A stretch of DNA of 64,000 nucleotides, from assembly GCF_900116235.1 (NCBI RefSeq), contig NZ_FPAA01000004.1, positions 62,001-126,000 of the forward strand. The letters run 5' to 3'. The DNA comes from Marininema halotolerans (GTDB lineage: Bacteria; Bacillota; Bacilli; Thermoactinomycetales; DSM-45169). Of this stretch, positions 18,287-28,200 are shown one piece after another; the first letter of the stretch is position 1; every line of letters begins with the position of its first letter. A program made the position numbers and the translations under genes. The notes under the pieces are model-generated. The model was not told where the DNA came from. It did no database searches and was given only the letters and a program-made list of their open reading frames with translations.

Positions 18287-19442
18287 TATTATGCAATTGA
18301 TAGATCGGTACAATAATGATGAGCGACAGAACAAACTTAACCTTACGGTGGGGGTTTATACAGATCAATCTGGCTGTTGCCCTATTCTTGACTCGGTAAG
18401 AGAAGCGGAGTATTATCGTGCAAAAAACCAAATAAGTAAAGCTACATTTAGTCTTACTGGAGCATCAGAGTATCACGAAGCTGTACGTAATGTACTTTTT
18501 CCATCCATGAGGGAATATGGTATTCATCATAACATTCAGGTTGTTCAAACCTTAGGAGCAAGTGGGGCACTGCATCTCGTGTCTCGATTGATTAAATACA
18601 ACTCACCAACAGCGCGAATCTGGATAAGTACACCAACATGGGAAAATCATCCTGCTCTCTTAAGCGATCACTCTCACAATTTTGGTTTCTATCGATATCA
18701 ACCTGCTAATCAGGAAGAATTATGTTTGGATTCAGTTTTAGAGGACCTACATTCTGCTAGTCCAGGCGACTTTGTATTGTTGCAAGCCTGTTGTCATAAT
18801 CCAACAGGTATGGACCCTGATTTGTCTCAATGGAATAGACTGGCTGATTTTTGTGCTGAACGTAGACTTATTCCGCTATTTGATTTTGCATATCAAGGGT
18901 TTGCTCATTCCATTGAACAAGATGCTGCACTTTTTGATATTTTTAGGGACCGTCTTGATAAGTTTCTTATCTGCAGTTCATTCTCGAAGAATATGGGTAT
19001 TTATGGTGAACGTACAGGGGCATTAACCTTCGTTTTCAGAGATGAAAAAGAATTGAAAGATTGGATAAATATTTCAAAAGAATTAATAAGAAGTAGCTAT
19101 TCTACACCGCCAATACATGGTAGTTTTATTGTAAGCCATATTATTAACGATCCGATCCGCTTTACTAATTGGCAACAAGAACTTACTGGGATATCTAAGG
19201 ATCTTCAACGACGACGTACCATGTTTTTTTCTGAATTAACAAAGGCAGGTATTATAGACAGAGTCCTTCCTTATCGTAAACAGAATGGAATGTTTCTTTG
19301 TCTTGATCTTTCACAAGAAAAAATAAATTCTTTGAGAGAAAATCATGGTATCTATTTTCTTAATAGCGGTCGAATCAGTATTGCCAGTCTGAGCATTTCA
19401 AATATGCCGAGGTTTTGTGAAGCCCTAAAGGATGTTGTCTAA
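18246..19442 (+). CDS. AspC/TyrB-like class I aminotransferase
   Basis: A 398-aa PLP enzyme of the aspartate/aromatic aminotransferase subgroup: CCHNPTGMD, PLFDFAYQGFAHS, and the PLP lysine in CSSFSKNMGIYGERTGAL, with Arg in SGRISIASLS near the C-terminus for the substrate carboxylate. The preceding long frame is not used: AAAAAAGGAGGT at 18233-18243 places the start at the ATG at 18246, inside the 3' end of the FAD gene. Last gene of the operon, followed by a terminator. Likely role: transamination linking a dicarboxylic 2-oxoacid and the amino acid product. Confidence 0.85.
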   Translation: MNIVKIIEKQKEFSIMQLIDRYNNDERQNKLNLTVGVYTDQSGCCPILDSVREAEYYRAKNQISKATFSLTGASEYHEAVRNVLFPSMREYGIHHNIQVVQTLGASGALHLVSRLIKYNSPTARIWISTPTWENHPALLSDHSHNFGFYRYQPANQEELCLDSVLEDLHSASPGDFVLLQACCHNPTGMDPDLSQWNRLADFCAERRLIPLFDFAYQGFAHSIEQDAALFDIFRDRLDKFLICSSFSKNMGIYGERTGALTFVFRDEKELKDWINISKELIRSSYSTPPIHGSFIVSHIINDPIRFTNWQQELTGISKDLQRRRTMFFSELTKAGIIDRVLPYRKQNGMFLCLDLSQEKINSLRENHGIYFLNSGRISIASLSISNMPRFCEALKDVV

Positions 19443-19523
19443 TAATAAATTTAAACACTATCATATATAATTAAACATATATTGTAGTGTGAAGGAAAAG
19501 ATGTTTTTCCTGTAATTATATAA

Positions 19524-19558
19524 AAATTCGAGACCTTAAATGAGGACTCGAATTTTTT
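19524..19558 (+). terminator. Terminator of the accessory metabolite operon
   Basis: AAATTCGAG (19524-19532) pairs perfectly with CTCGAATTT (19547-19555), and the stem runs into a T-tract. It marks the end of the nine-gene operon. Confidence 0.85.
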
Positions 19559-19587
19559 AATGTGAGCATATTTAATCGATAGTTTTA

Positions 19588-19971
19588 CTAGCCCTCTTGA
19601 ATTTGAATCAGGTTACCGCATGTGTCATCAAATCTTGCGTACGTTCCCCAGGCTTCTTTTGTGGGCATCACCGTAAATGTGACCCCATGCTTCTGCAATC
19701 GTTCGTACTCTTGTTGAACATCATCGACAAAAAAAGAGGTAAAAGGAATTCCTTGATCATATAACGCTTTTTGATAGGTTTTAGCAGCTGGGTTTTCATT
19801 CGGCTCAAGAACTAATTCAATCTCACCGGATCCAGTGGGGGACACAACCGTGATCCACTTAAATGTGCCTACAGGAACGTTGTGTTTTTTTATAAAGCCA
19901 AGGATTTCTGTATAGAATTGAAGGGCTTTGTCTTGGTCGTCAACAAACACACTCGTCAGTTTTATTTTCAT
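19588..19971 (-). CDS. VOC family (glyoxalase/bleomycin resistance-like) protein
   Basis: A 127-aa single VOC domain with the beta-alpha-beta-beta-beta pattern: KIKLTSVFVDDQDKALQFYT at the N-terminus and GTYARFDDTCGNLIQI at the C-terminus, typical of YdfO/PhnB-like small metalloproteins. GGAGG lies six nt before the ATG at 19971, so the longer frames from 19977 and 20001 are less likely. Substrate is unknown. It stands alone and converges on the accessory operon's terminator. Confidence 0.85.
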   Translation of the reverse strand: MKIKLTSVFVDDQDKALQFYTEILGFIKKHNVPVGTFKWITVVSPTGSGEIELVLEPNENPAAKTYQKALYDQGIPFTSFFVDDVQQEYERLQKHGVTFTVMPTKEAWGTYARFDDTCGNLIQIQEG

Positions 19972-19995
19972 ATACATCCTCCAATTAATATTATT

Positions 19996-20274
19996 GTACA
20001 ACGCCTAATTTTAGCTTTCCCTGCGGTAATTACATGGGGTTCATTGGGTCAAATCATCCAATGGGATGTTACCTTTGTCATTACGACAAAAGCGAACCGT
20101 ATTCCTCCTGATTATTTTTAAATCAATTACATTTTCTGTCACCGTTTATGTTTTTATCCTAAAGTCGTAATTACAGCGCTTAGATAGCGAAGCTCTTTTT
20201 CTCCTACCAACCTCTATTGATTCAAAGAAAGGAGAATCAACTTACCGAATAGGATGTAATCAACAAGAAAAGGG
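19996..20274. other. Intergenic stretch with no supported gene
   Basis: No convincing gene is visible here. A plus-strand open frame running to 20121 encodes a hydrophobic string (LILAFPAVITWGS) that could be a gene relic, but it has no ribosome site or start of its own. Confidence 0.4.
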
Positions 20275-20694
20275 GTGGATTCTCTGAAGAGGATTATAGG
20301 GGTGATCGGAGTCCTGGTTTTTGCTTTTTTAATCAATCAATGTTCAGCAAATCTCTTAAGTACCCATTTCCACGAGAATCAGTTGACTGAATCATCGCTT
20401 AGAGAGGCTGTCCTTAAGGGTTTTAATAAAGCAAAGAAATGGCATCCGAATGCGAAACTTGTTGTGGCTGTAAGTAAGGACGATGAGGAAAAATACAAGG
20501 GGATCAAGGGGATGAATGGAAAGCGTCTGGATTGGGGGGAGGGCTATCATTTTACCCTCTTGAAAGATAATGGAAAGCTATTTTTATCGATAACGGGAGT
20601 CGATGATAAAAACAGGGTAACTAAAATTTACTATAATCCGATGGACGGAAAATATTGGGGAAGAGAAGTAAATAATCATCCGACTGAAAGGTAG
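20275..20694 (+). CDS. Small secreted or membrane-anchored protein of unknown function
   Basis: A 139-aa protein with an N-terminal hydrophobic segment (IIGVIGVLVFAFLINQC), so it is exported or anchored. The Cys after LINQ could be a weak lipobox, but Gln before Cys is atypical. The remaining sequence is hydrophilic with alternating beta-type segments and many Lys and Gly. No family recognised. The GTG at 20275 has the purine run AAGAAAAGG almost touching it, so the true start may be a little further downstream. It precedes the broken peptidase E gene by 6 nt. Confidence 0.55.
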   Translation: MDSLKRIIGVIGVLVFAFLINQCSANLLSTHFHENQLTESSLREAVLKGFNKAKKWHPNAKLVVAVSKDDEEKYKGIKGMNGKRLDWGEGYHFTLLKDNGKLFLSITGVDDKNRVTKIYYNPMDGKYWGREVNNHPTER

Positions 20695-20700
20695 AGAGCG

Positions 20701-21368
20701 ATGCAAAAAAAGTTGGTGTTGATTGGTGGGGGATGGATGAGAGACGGAGACACGGAAGAAGTGGATTCTTTCGCTGTCCAATTAACAAATAAGCCGTCTC
20801 CGTTGGCTTTGTTCGTACCCACAGCAAGTAGAGACGAGGAAGCCTATATAGAGGGATTTCGTGATGTTTACGGTTGGAAATTGGGTTGCCGTACAGAAGT
20901 GCTTCGTAGCTTTGACTGGGAACTTGATGAGAAAACCATCAGAGAAAAAATTTTGGGAGCTGACCTCATTTACCTTGGCGGGGGCAATTATGTAACGATG
21001 CTTAGCCTCTGGAAGAAGCAAGGGCTGGACCGAACCATATTGGAGGCTTGGGAGCGTGGCGTGGTTCTTGTTGGAATCAGTGCGGGGGCCATTTGCTGGT
21101 TTAACAAGGGGATGCGATCCCATTATGAAGAGAAGGGTATCTCATGAGCAATGACTGGGGGCAGCTGCCAGGAATTTTTTGTCCAGCGTTTTCTGAGCAA
21201 GGCGAGGGCGGTCTGGCGTTGGAAGATGGTTACGGAATGGCTGTCATTGATAATCAATTTTCTCTCATTTCTAAAACAGACAAAACTGGAGCTTGGTATG
21301 TAAATCGAGGAAGCCCTTCTTCTTTGCCACAAGAGGGAAGGGTAGGAGATTGGAATATAACAAAGTGA
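20701..21368 (+). pseudogene. pepE: Frameshifted peptidase E (S51 family)
   Basis: The first frame (20701-21147) encodes the N-terminal two thirds of an S51 peptidase: LIGGGWMRDGD, LIYLGGGNYVTML and the nucleophile motif GISAGAICWF. It stops at 21147. The second frame (21144-21368) continues with LPGIFCPAF, a GYGMAVIDNQ segment and a C-terminal GAWYVN, the expected C-terminal part of dipeptidase E. One merged protein would be about 220 aa, the normal length. The ATGA overlap could permit coupled translation, but the halves of this small enzyme are not known to work apart. Confidence 0.7.
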
Positions 21369-21425
21369 TTGGGGAGCTTGGTGGGGAATCCAATATAGCT
21401 ACAGATGTAAATATTATTATCTTAA

Positions 21426-21556
21426 TAGTCATAAATCAATTCTTTTATAGTCATAGCAGGAAGTGACAGGTCTTATGTATAATTATGAAGGGGATCCTAA
21501 ATATCATATGCCATTATATGCGATATGTAAATAATTGGAGAGGAGAATGAATCATA
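21426..21556 (+). repeat. BREX operon leader, copy A of a duplicated segment
   Basis: This region upstream of the HelD-like gene is closely repeated at about 36427-36560: shared blocks include GTGACAGGTCTTATGTATAA, CATTATAT and TGTAAATAATTGGAGAGGAG. Both copies end with an ATG and a six-codon open frame (MNHIGK here, MNNIDK in copy B) placed immediately after the ribosome site. The block probably carries the promoter of the defence operon; no confident -35/-10 pair was assigned. Confidence 0.75.
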
Positions 21557-24031
21557 TTGGAAAATGAACAACAGGTAGAACAACAACATTTAGATAAAAC
21601 GATAACAATAATTGAAAAACAAATAGACATGAAAAGTGAATCATGTAAAAGAATGGCGACAAGCCCAAGTGAGGAGCAGTTACTCAAACAAGATTATAAA
21701 ACACTCGACTCATTACAGAAAATTCGACCGAATCCGTATTTCGGCCGCCTGGATTTTCAAGATGAGTGGGGACAGGAAACGGTGTATATCGGTAAATGTG
21801 GTGTAGCGGAAAATGATCATTTAATTATAGTGGATTGGCGGACGGATATCGGAAAACTATACAATTCCTATCAAGGAGTGAAAAAGGACTTTTTGATAGG
21901 GACGGATGGTAAACAATCCATCGAAATTACACGTAAACGCGCTCTTGTTATTCAAGATGATCGAATTATTAAATATACCGATGTCGGGAAAACCGAAGTC
22001 GTTGAAACCGAGACCGGCGAAAAAGTAAAAATGATGGATGCATATCTGGAAGAGATTCTTCATGAGACAGAAAATGAATTGCAACTAAGAGATATTATTT
22101 CAAGTATTCAAGAAGAGCAGGATGAAATCATTCGGTTACCGTTGAATAATACGATCGTCGTTCAAGGAGCAGCTGGGAGTGGAAAGTCGAGTATTGCACT
22201 CCATCGAATTTCCTATCTTTTATATCAATATCAAAATGAGTTAGATCGCGGTAACGTGTTGATTCTCGCGCCAAATGAAATGTTCCTCTCCTATTTTCGC
22301 AACCTCGTTCCTGAGTTGGATATTAACGGTATTGAACAACGCACTTTTTACGATTGGGCTTCTACGTACTTTACCGATGTAAGGTCGATTCCGGATCTGC
22401 ACCAAAATTACGTTGAGATTTATGCAGATCAAAAAAAAGAAGAGCGCATTTTAATTTCTAAATATAAAGGTTCGCTTCAATTTAAAAAATTGTTGGATAA
22501 GTTTGTCGAGGAAATCGGTCGTAAGTTATTGCCATATGGCGATATCCATTTTTCAGATCAACACATGTTGACGAAAGAAAGTATCGTAGAATTTTATGAA
22601 TCAAGGAGTCACATGCCATTTAATGATCGATTTAAAGAAGTGAAACAGTATATTCAACATTGGAGTAAACAAGAAGAAAATGCGCATGAGAGGAAAGTAG
22701 AGGAAGAATTTGAAGAAGTGTATGAAAAATGGATTCGGCCACTACCAGAAGGAGAAGACCGTAAACAAATTTATACCTATTTAGAACAAGCGAAAAAAAT
22801 ACGCTTAGAACTTTTTAGAGAACAAGTGAAAAAGACAAATGACGAATATGGCAGAAAAATGAAAAGTGTTTCAGCACTTCGGATGTATAAAAGCGTGTTC
22901 CAAAAGCGTATTTTTAATCTTTGGGCACCTGATATGGATGAAAAACTGCTTGGTTTGTTGTTGGAAAATGGAAAAAAAATAGCGAAGGAACAATTTTCTT
23001 ATGAAGATATCGCACCATTGATTTATCTGGATGCGAAAATTAACGGAAAGTCATTACAATATGATCATATCGTAATTGATGAAGCTCAGGATTACAGTCC
23101 ATTTCAGTTAGCCATTATGCAGGACTATGCCAAGTCGACAACGATCCTAGGGGATGTTGCTCAAGGTATTTTTTCCCATTATGGTTTGGATAATTGGGAT
23201 GAATTTCAAAATTATGCAGAAGAGAAGCATCCAGTACAGCGGATTAACTTGCAAACCAGTTATCGATCCACGAAAGAAATTATGGATATTGCCAATCGTG
23301 TCTTGATTAACAATAGCTATCCCTATCCGCTGGTCATCCCGGTGAATAGACAAGGCAGTCACCCTACGTTTGAAAAAGTGACACACTTTGGTGAACTTTG
23401 TGACCGTATCAATGAATCATTGGATCGTATTTTGGCATCCGGGCATCAGACAATTGCAATTCTGTCCAAAGATGCTGAATCAGCGACCGATCTATATCAC
23501 CAGCTCAAACAGAAGGGACGTAAGGAACTGGAGTTAGTGATGGACCCAAGCCATGAGCTACAGCAGCGGGTGATTATTATCCCCTCCTATCTGGTAAAAG
23601 GATTAGAGTTTGATGCTGTGATCATGGAGGATGTCAGTGACAAAGTCTTTGAGGATCAAACGCACCATGCTAAAATGTTATATATGTCCATCACGAGGGC
23701 GCATCATGAACTCGTATTATATTACCGTGGTGAGTTATCACCCCTTCTCACTTATCGAGATCCTGCGGAGCCACCTCCCCCTCGTCCTACCTTTGCTGAC
23801 TGGCTCATCACAGACTATCGTGATCCCAGTGTCCTCCCTCAGGTGGAATCACAGAGAGAGGTCAAGGACCCAGATGCGATCCTACTATTCGAAGAGGAAG
23901 AAGAACAGCTGATGACCGAGTACTTTGATGGCGATCGGAATCGCGTGCAGGATTTTTATGCATGGCGAGAAATATGGAAGAAATGGGCAAGTGAACAAGG
24001 GACGCAAACGGTGCTGAACACTCTTCAATAA
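21557..24031 (+). CDS. HelD-like UvrD/Rep-family helicase
   Basis: An 824-aa SF1A ATPase of the HelD type: a charged N-terminal coiled region (residues 1-60), a beta domain, then QGAAGSGKSSIAL (Walker A, about 203-215), IDEAQDYSP, QTSYRSTKEI, LVKGLEFDAVI and YMSITRAHHEL. HelD proteins bind RNA polymerase and help release stalled complexes. The start is the TTG at 21557, 11 nt after GGAGAGGAG; the closer ATG at 21547 opens only a six-codon frame. It is directly followed by brxA and shares its leader, so I read it as part of the BREX operon. A general HelD paralogue placed here by chance is the alternative. Confidence 0.85.
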   Translation: MENEQQVEQQHLDKTITIIEKQIDMKSESCKRMATSPSEEQLLKQDYKTLDSLQKIRPNPYFGRLDFQDEWGQETVYIGKCGVAENDHLIIVDWRTDIGKLYNSYQGVKKDFLIGTDGKQSIEITRKRALVIQDDRIIKYTDVGKTEVVETETGEKVKMMDAYLEEILHETENELQLRDIISSIQEEQDEIIRLPLNNTIVVQGAAGSGKSSIALHRISYLLYQYQNELDRGNVLILAPNEMFLSYFRNLVPELDINGIEQRTFYDWASTYFTDVRSIPDLHQNYVEIYADQKKEERILISKYKGSLQFKKLLDKFVEEIGRKLLPYGDIHFSDQHMLTKESIVEFYESRSHMPFNDRFKEVKQYIQHWSKQEENAHERKVEEEFEEVYEKWIRPLPEGEDRKQIYTYLEQAKKIRLELFREQVKKTNDEYGRKMKSVSALRMYKSVFQKRIFNLWAPDMDEKLLGLLLENGKKIAKEQFSYEDIAPLIYLDAKINGKSLQYDHIVIDEAQDYSPFQLAIMQDYAKSTTILGDVAQGIFSHYGLDNWDEFQNYAEEKHPVQRINLQTSYRSTKEIMDIANRVLINNSYPYPLVIPVNRQGSHPTFEKVTHFGELCDRINESLDRILASGHQTIAILSKDAESATDLYHQLKQKGRKELELVMDPSHELQQRVIIIPSYLVKGLEFDAVIMEDVSDKVFEDQTHHAKMLYMSITRAHHELVLYYRGELSPLLTYRDPAEPPPPRPTFADWLITDYRDPSVLPQVESQREVKDPDAILLFEEEEEQLMTEYFDGDRNRVQDFYAWREIWKKWASEQGTQTVLNTLQ

Positions 24032-24075
24032 TCGCCTCAACTGTGGGACAATAACGCTTAGTAAAAAAGCGGGAT

Positions 24076-24705
24076 GTGAACGGTGTGAGTGTGAAGCAGG
24101 ATTATTCAGCGGGTTTTATTTCTGGGTCAGATCATTTGTTGCGTTATGAACTGAAACTATATATTCAAATGTTGCAAAATGGGTTGAGTAGCGAGGAGAT
24201 ACGTCATGAAGTGCTCACCAACAATTTATTTCAACAACGAAGCCACCGAGGACTGGTCTCACTTTTCGCAAGAACACGCAATCGAGCGGGAACGCTGAAT
24301 TCGAACTTGCAATACAGGTTATTAACAGGTACGAATGCGGATCGCAATGCGATCCTTCTCTATGCGTTTCTTCGCTGTTACCGTCTGGTTCGGGAATTTG
24401 CCTATGAAGTGATCATATTCAATTACCAACGTGGAAAAGGAACGGTTGAAATAGGCGATGTCGCTGATTTTTTTGCAAGGAAGGAAGAGCAAAGTGTAGT
24501 CGTACGGCGATATACTCATCAGACGAAACAGAAAATGCGTCAGGTTATCTTAAAAGCCATGGTTGATAGTGAATGGTTAGAACTCGGGGACAATGGGGAG
24601 TGGAACATCTGTCCATTTCCCCTCAGTGAAGGGTTGATCATCGATATTCGAAAAGAACCGGAATGCCGGATGCTTGCGGAATTGTCTTTAACTGGAGTGT
24701 TGTAG
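24076..24705 (+). CDS. brxA: BREX protein BrxA (DUF1819)
   Basis: A 209-aa protein of the DUF1819 type: GFISGSDHLLRYELKLYIQM at the N-terminus, NLFQQRSHRG, a central RFAYEV-type helix and a C-terminal winged-helix-like part. BrxA is a small DNA-binding component of type 1 BREX. Several GTG codons compete as start (24076, 24085, 24091); none has a strong ribosome site. The stop is 1 nt before brxB. The next four genes are brxB, brxC, pglX and pglZ in standard order. Confidence 0.85.
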   Translation: MNGVSVKQDYSAGFISGSDHLLRYELKLYIQMLQNGLSSEEIRHEVLTNNLFQQRSHRGLVSLFARTRNRAGTLNSNLQYRLLTGTNADRNAILLYAFLRCYRLVREFAYEVIIFNYQRGKGTVEIGDVADFFARKEEQSVVVRRYTHQTKQKMRQVILKAMVDSEWLELGDNGEWNICPFPLSEGLIIDIRKEPECRMLAELSLTGVL

Positions 24706-24706
24706 T

Positions 24707-25261
24707 GTGAAAATATCCTTACCTCAACGGCTTGAATCATTTTATCAGGAAGTGCAAAGGGAAGATTTTTTGCAAAAACGGGGGCTTGCCAACGAAGTTC
24801 CCTTTTTTATCTTTCCATATGATCCTAAAGAAGAATTGACGCTTCGTGCTACCATTGATCGGTTGATGAAGCGATTCGCGATTAACGTCTTGCATATCGA
24901 TTTGTTTAAGCTGATGGTAGAACAATTTCGTGAAGTAGGAATCGAAGAACTATTCATGATGGAAGAAGAAGAAGGGACGAATGAATTATATGATGCGATG
25001 CTACCTTCGTTAGAGCCGGGTACCCTCGCAAAGATTATTTCAGACCAGAGTGACGGATATGAAGTGATCCTCATTACGAGAGTGGGGTCCGTCTACCCCT
25101 TAATTCGCGTGAATAATTTATTACATAATTTCGGGGATCACAATCTACAAATCCCCCTTGTGATCTTTTATCCGGGTCAGTATACACAAGAAGGACTTAT
25201 GATGTTTAATCGGTTCCCTAGTCAGCGATATTACCGTGCGTTTTCCTTTCATGAAAAATAA
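24707..25261 (+). CDS. brxB: BREX protein BrxB (DUF1788)
   Basis: A 184-aa DUF1788 protein: RATIDRLMKR, VLHIDLFKLMVE, GSVYPLIRVNNLLHNF and PLVIFYPGQY near the C-terminus, the last two being hallmark strings. BrxB is a required, small component of type 1 BREX, and in some systems it contacts PglZ. The GTG start at 24707 lies at the brxA stop (TAGTG), implying coupled translation. Confidence 0.88.
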   Translation: MKISLPQRLESFYQEVQREDFLQKRGLANEVPFFIFPYDPKEELTLRATIDRLMKRFAINVLHIDLFKLMVEQFREVGIEELFMMEEEEGTNELYDAMLPSLEPGTLAKIISDQSDGYEVILITRVGSVYPLIRVNNLLHNFGDHNLQIPLVIFYPGQYTQEGLMMFNRFPSQRYYRAFSFHEK

Positions 25262-25285
25262 GCGAGTAGAGGGGAGAAAAAGCGA

Positions 25286-28200
25286 TTGTTACACGATATT
25301 TTTACCATCAAAGAACTTTTTGAAAAAGATATTGAACGGAACATTAATGGAGTCATTCAAGCAGGGTCGATGGATGAGCAGACACGCGACATTGAATTAA
25401 CAGAGTATGTGATTACAGAGGAAATCGAAGAGCAGATGACTTATTTTTATAGGAACTATATGAAAAGTCTAGAGCAACCGCATAAACAGATCGGCGCGTG
25501 GATTTCCGGTTTTTTTGGCTCAGGTAAATCCCACTTTCTCAAAATCCTTTCATATTTACTGGATAGCAAGGTTTATGCAGGCAAAAAGACAGTCGATTAT
25601 TTTCTTGAGAAAACCGAGAACCAGACACTTCTCGCGCAGATGAAACAAGTGGCTGAGTATGATAGCCATACCATCTTGTTTAATATTGAGTCCAAAAGTG
25701 CGACATCCTCGGCGAATAACAGTGATTTGCATCAAAAAGAAATGATCGTGGAGGCATTTTTAAAGACGTTTAATGAATATCTGGGCTATGCCTCCACGTT
25801 ATGGATCGCAGATATTGAGCGGCAAATTGATCGTGGAAGTGATTTTGCGGCTTTTAAAACAGCCTATTTTGAACTGCATGGAACGACCTGGGAAGCGAAT
25901 CGCAATAATATTAAATTTAAACGAAAAGCGTTTAAGGAGGCCCTCGCCAGCATCGGAGTGGAAGAAGAGACAGCCGAAGATTTATTGAGCACAGCGAACC
26001 GAACCTTTTCGATCAGCTCTGGAGAATTTGCAACCTTAATGAAAGAGCATTGTGATAAGCAGGGGCCTAACTATCGCCTTGCCTTTTTTGTCGATGAGAT
26101 GGGTCAACATATTGGGGATGACCGACGTCTGATGCTAAATCTCCAAACCCTCGTAGAGGATCTTGGCGAGGCATGTGCAGGAAAGGTATGGGTAGTGGTA
26201 ACTTCCCAGGAGAAGATCGATGCGGTAACCAAAATTGCGAATCAAGGGAACGATGATTTTTCCAAAATTCAGGGCCGCTTCCCTACACGGATGGCACTGA
26301 CTAGTTCCAACACGGATGAAGTGATTCGCCGTCGTCTTTTACAAAAAACAGAGCCTGCCAAGGATGAGCTATATAGTCGGTATGAGATGGAGGAACAATC
26401 CCTTAAAAATCTACTGGCTTTTGACCATAACCGATTTCATCTGAATTCGGGATATCGCTCGGCAGAAGAGTTTGCAAGTTTTTACCCCTTCATTCCCTAC
26501 CAAATTCCCTTATTACAGAAAATATTTGAGCGAGTACGGAACCAAGGTGAGGCGGGAAAACATCTAGCTCACGGAGAACGGTCTCTGTTAAGTGCCATTC
26601 AAGAGGTGGCTCTAGAATTAAAGGATGAGGGAACCAGTCGTTTGGCAAGCTTCTCGCAATTTTATGAACCGATTCGCCGATTTTTAGATTCTAGGATCAC
26701 CTATACGATTAATCGGGCTTCGGACCGCGAAAATATAGCGGATTTTGACATTCAGGTATTAAAGGTATTGTACATGATCAAAGGGATTTCTGAGGTGGAT
26801 GCCACCTATGAAAATATAACGACGCTTCTGATTGATAGCGTGGATACGATTAAAGCCGATCTCAAGAAGAAAGTCCGCGCATCTCTTAACAACCTCCGCA
26901 AAGAGGTCTTGATCCAAGAGCATGCCAACCAAACTTTTAGCTTTTTAAGTGATGATGAACAAGAGATCCAACACGAGGTGGATCGTACGCCGGTAAGTGA
27001 CAATGATATCGATGAAAAGATGGGGAAGGAATTTTTCAACTCACTCTATCCCCATCCACGCTTTTCTTATCTGGATGCTGTATTTGAATTTAATCGGGAG
27101 TTTAATGATTACAGTAAAGGAAATAGTTCGCGGGATTTAACACTCCATGTTTCTACCCGGGATTTGTCAGAGGAAGAAGCCATGCTGAAATCCTATGGCG
27201 GGTACCTCGTCATGCGAATTGGCGATGCAGTAGTGGCTCGAGACCTTGAGGAGGGTTTTAAACGAGTCGTTCAACTGCAAAATTATCTCAATGTGAAACG
27301 CTCCACTCAACTACCCGAAGAGTATAAGCGCATCATCGATGATCTAGGAAAACAATTGGCTGAGTTTGAAAAACAGGCAAAGGTGCTTTTACGTGATGCC
27401 TGCAAAGGCGCAATTTTTTATGTGATGGGCAAGGAGTATATCTATCGGGGGACCGTCGAAAATCAAATCCAGGAAGCTATGAAAAAGCTAGTGGATAACA
27501 CTTTCAATAAAAAAAGTTACATTACCGAGCCTGTGCCGTTAAAGAACGCAGTCGAGGTCGTCACCGAATGGGGAAAAAAAGGGCTTCCCTCTGGCACGAT
27601 TAATCAGGGACAAAATAATCAGTTGGCCTATGATGATCTACTCCGTTATTTAGAACAATTACAAAATAAGGTCATCATGTATAAACAACTGATTGATACG
27701 TATACCCATAAACCCTATGGTTGGACAGAGCAGGATGTCGCAGGGATCACGGCTGCACTATATCAAACAAAGAAAATCGAACTAATTCGATTGGGTACGG
27801 ATCTGACTGTGCCTGAACAGATTGCTAGCTCTTTGCTCAATAAACGAGAGCGGGAACAAGTAGAAATCCGTGTCAAAGTACGAATGTCTCCGCAGGATCA
27901 TGGTGATCTCATGGATCTTTTACAAGAGGTTTTTAATAACTACGAGGGAATTGAATCCTATCAGGATGGTGCTCGACTATTAGAAAGGTACTTGCGCGAA
28001 TGGGAAGGCAGAATCAACGCGATTCAAATACGTGCGAGACAGGGCAATCCTCGCTTCCCTTATCCGGAAGGAGAAAAGTTATCGGCTCTGCAAAGTGAGA
28101 TACAGGCCTTGCTTGAATGTAAGGATAGTAAAAGTTTGGTAGAGCAATCCATTCAAGCCTTCGATGATCTGCTGGATGGGCTGGAATTATTGGATCGATG

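Noticed and set aside
9817-19442. Phosphonate pathway of the fosmidomycin type, which also uses TCA-like chain extension
   Set aside because: No phosphoenolpyruvate mutase-like gene is present.
19882-20121. Plus-strand frame overlapping the VOC gene and running to 20121
   Set aside because: Mostly antisense to the VOC gene; no ribosome site. The hydrophobic end could be a relic but cannot be supported.
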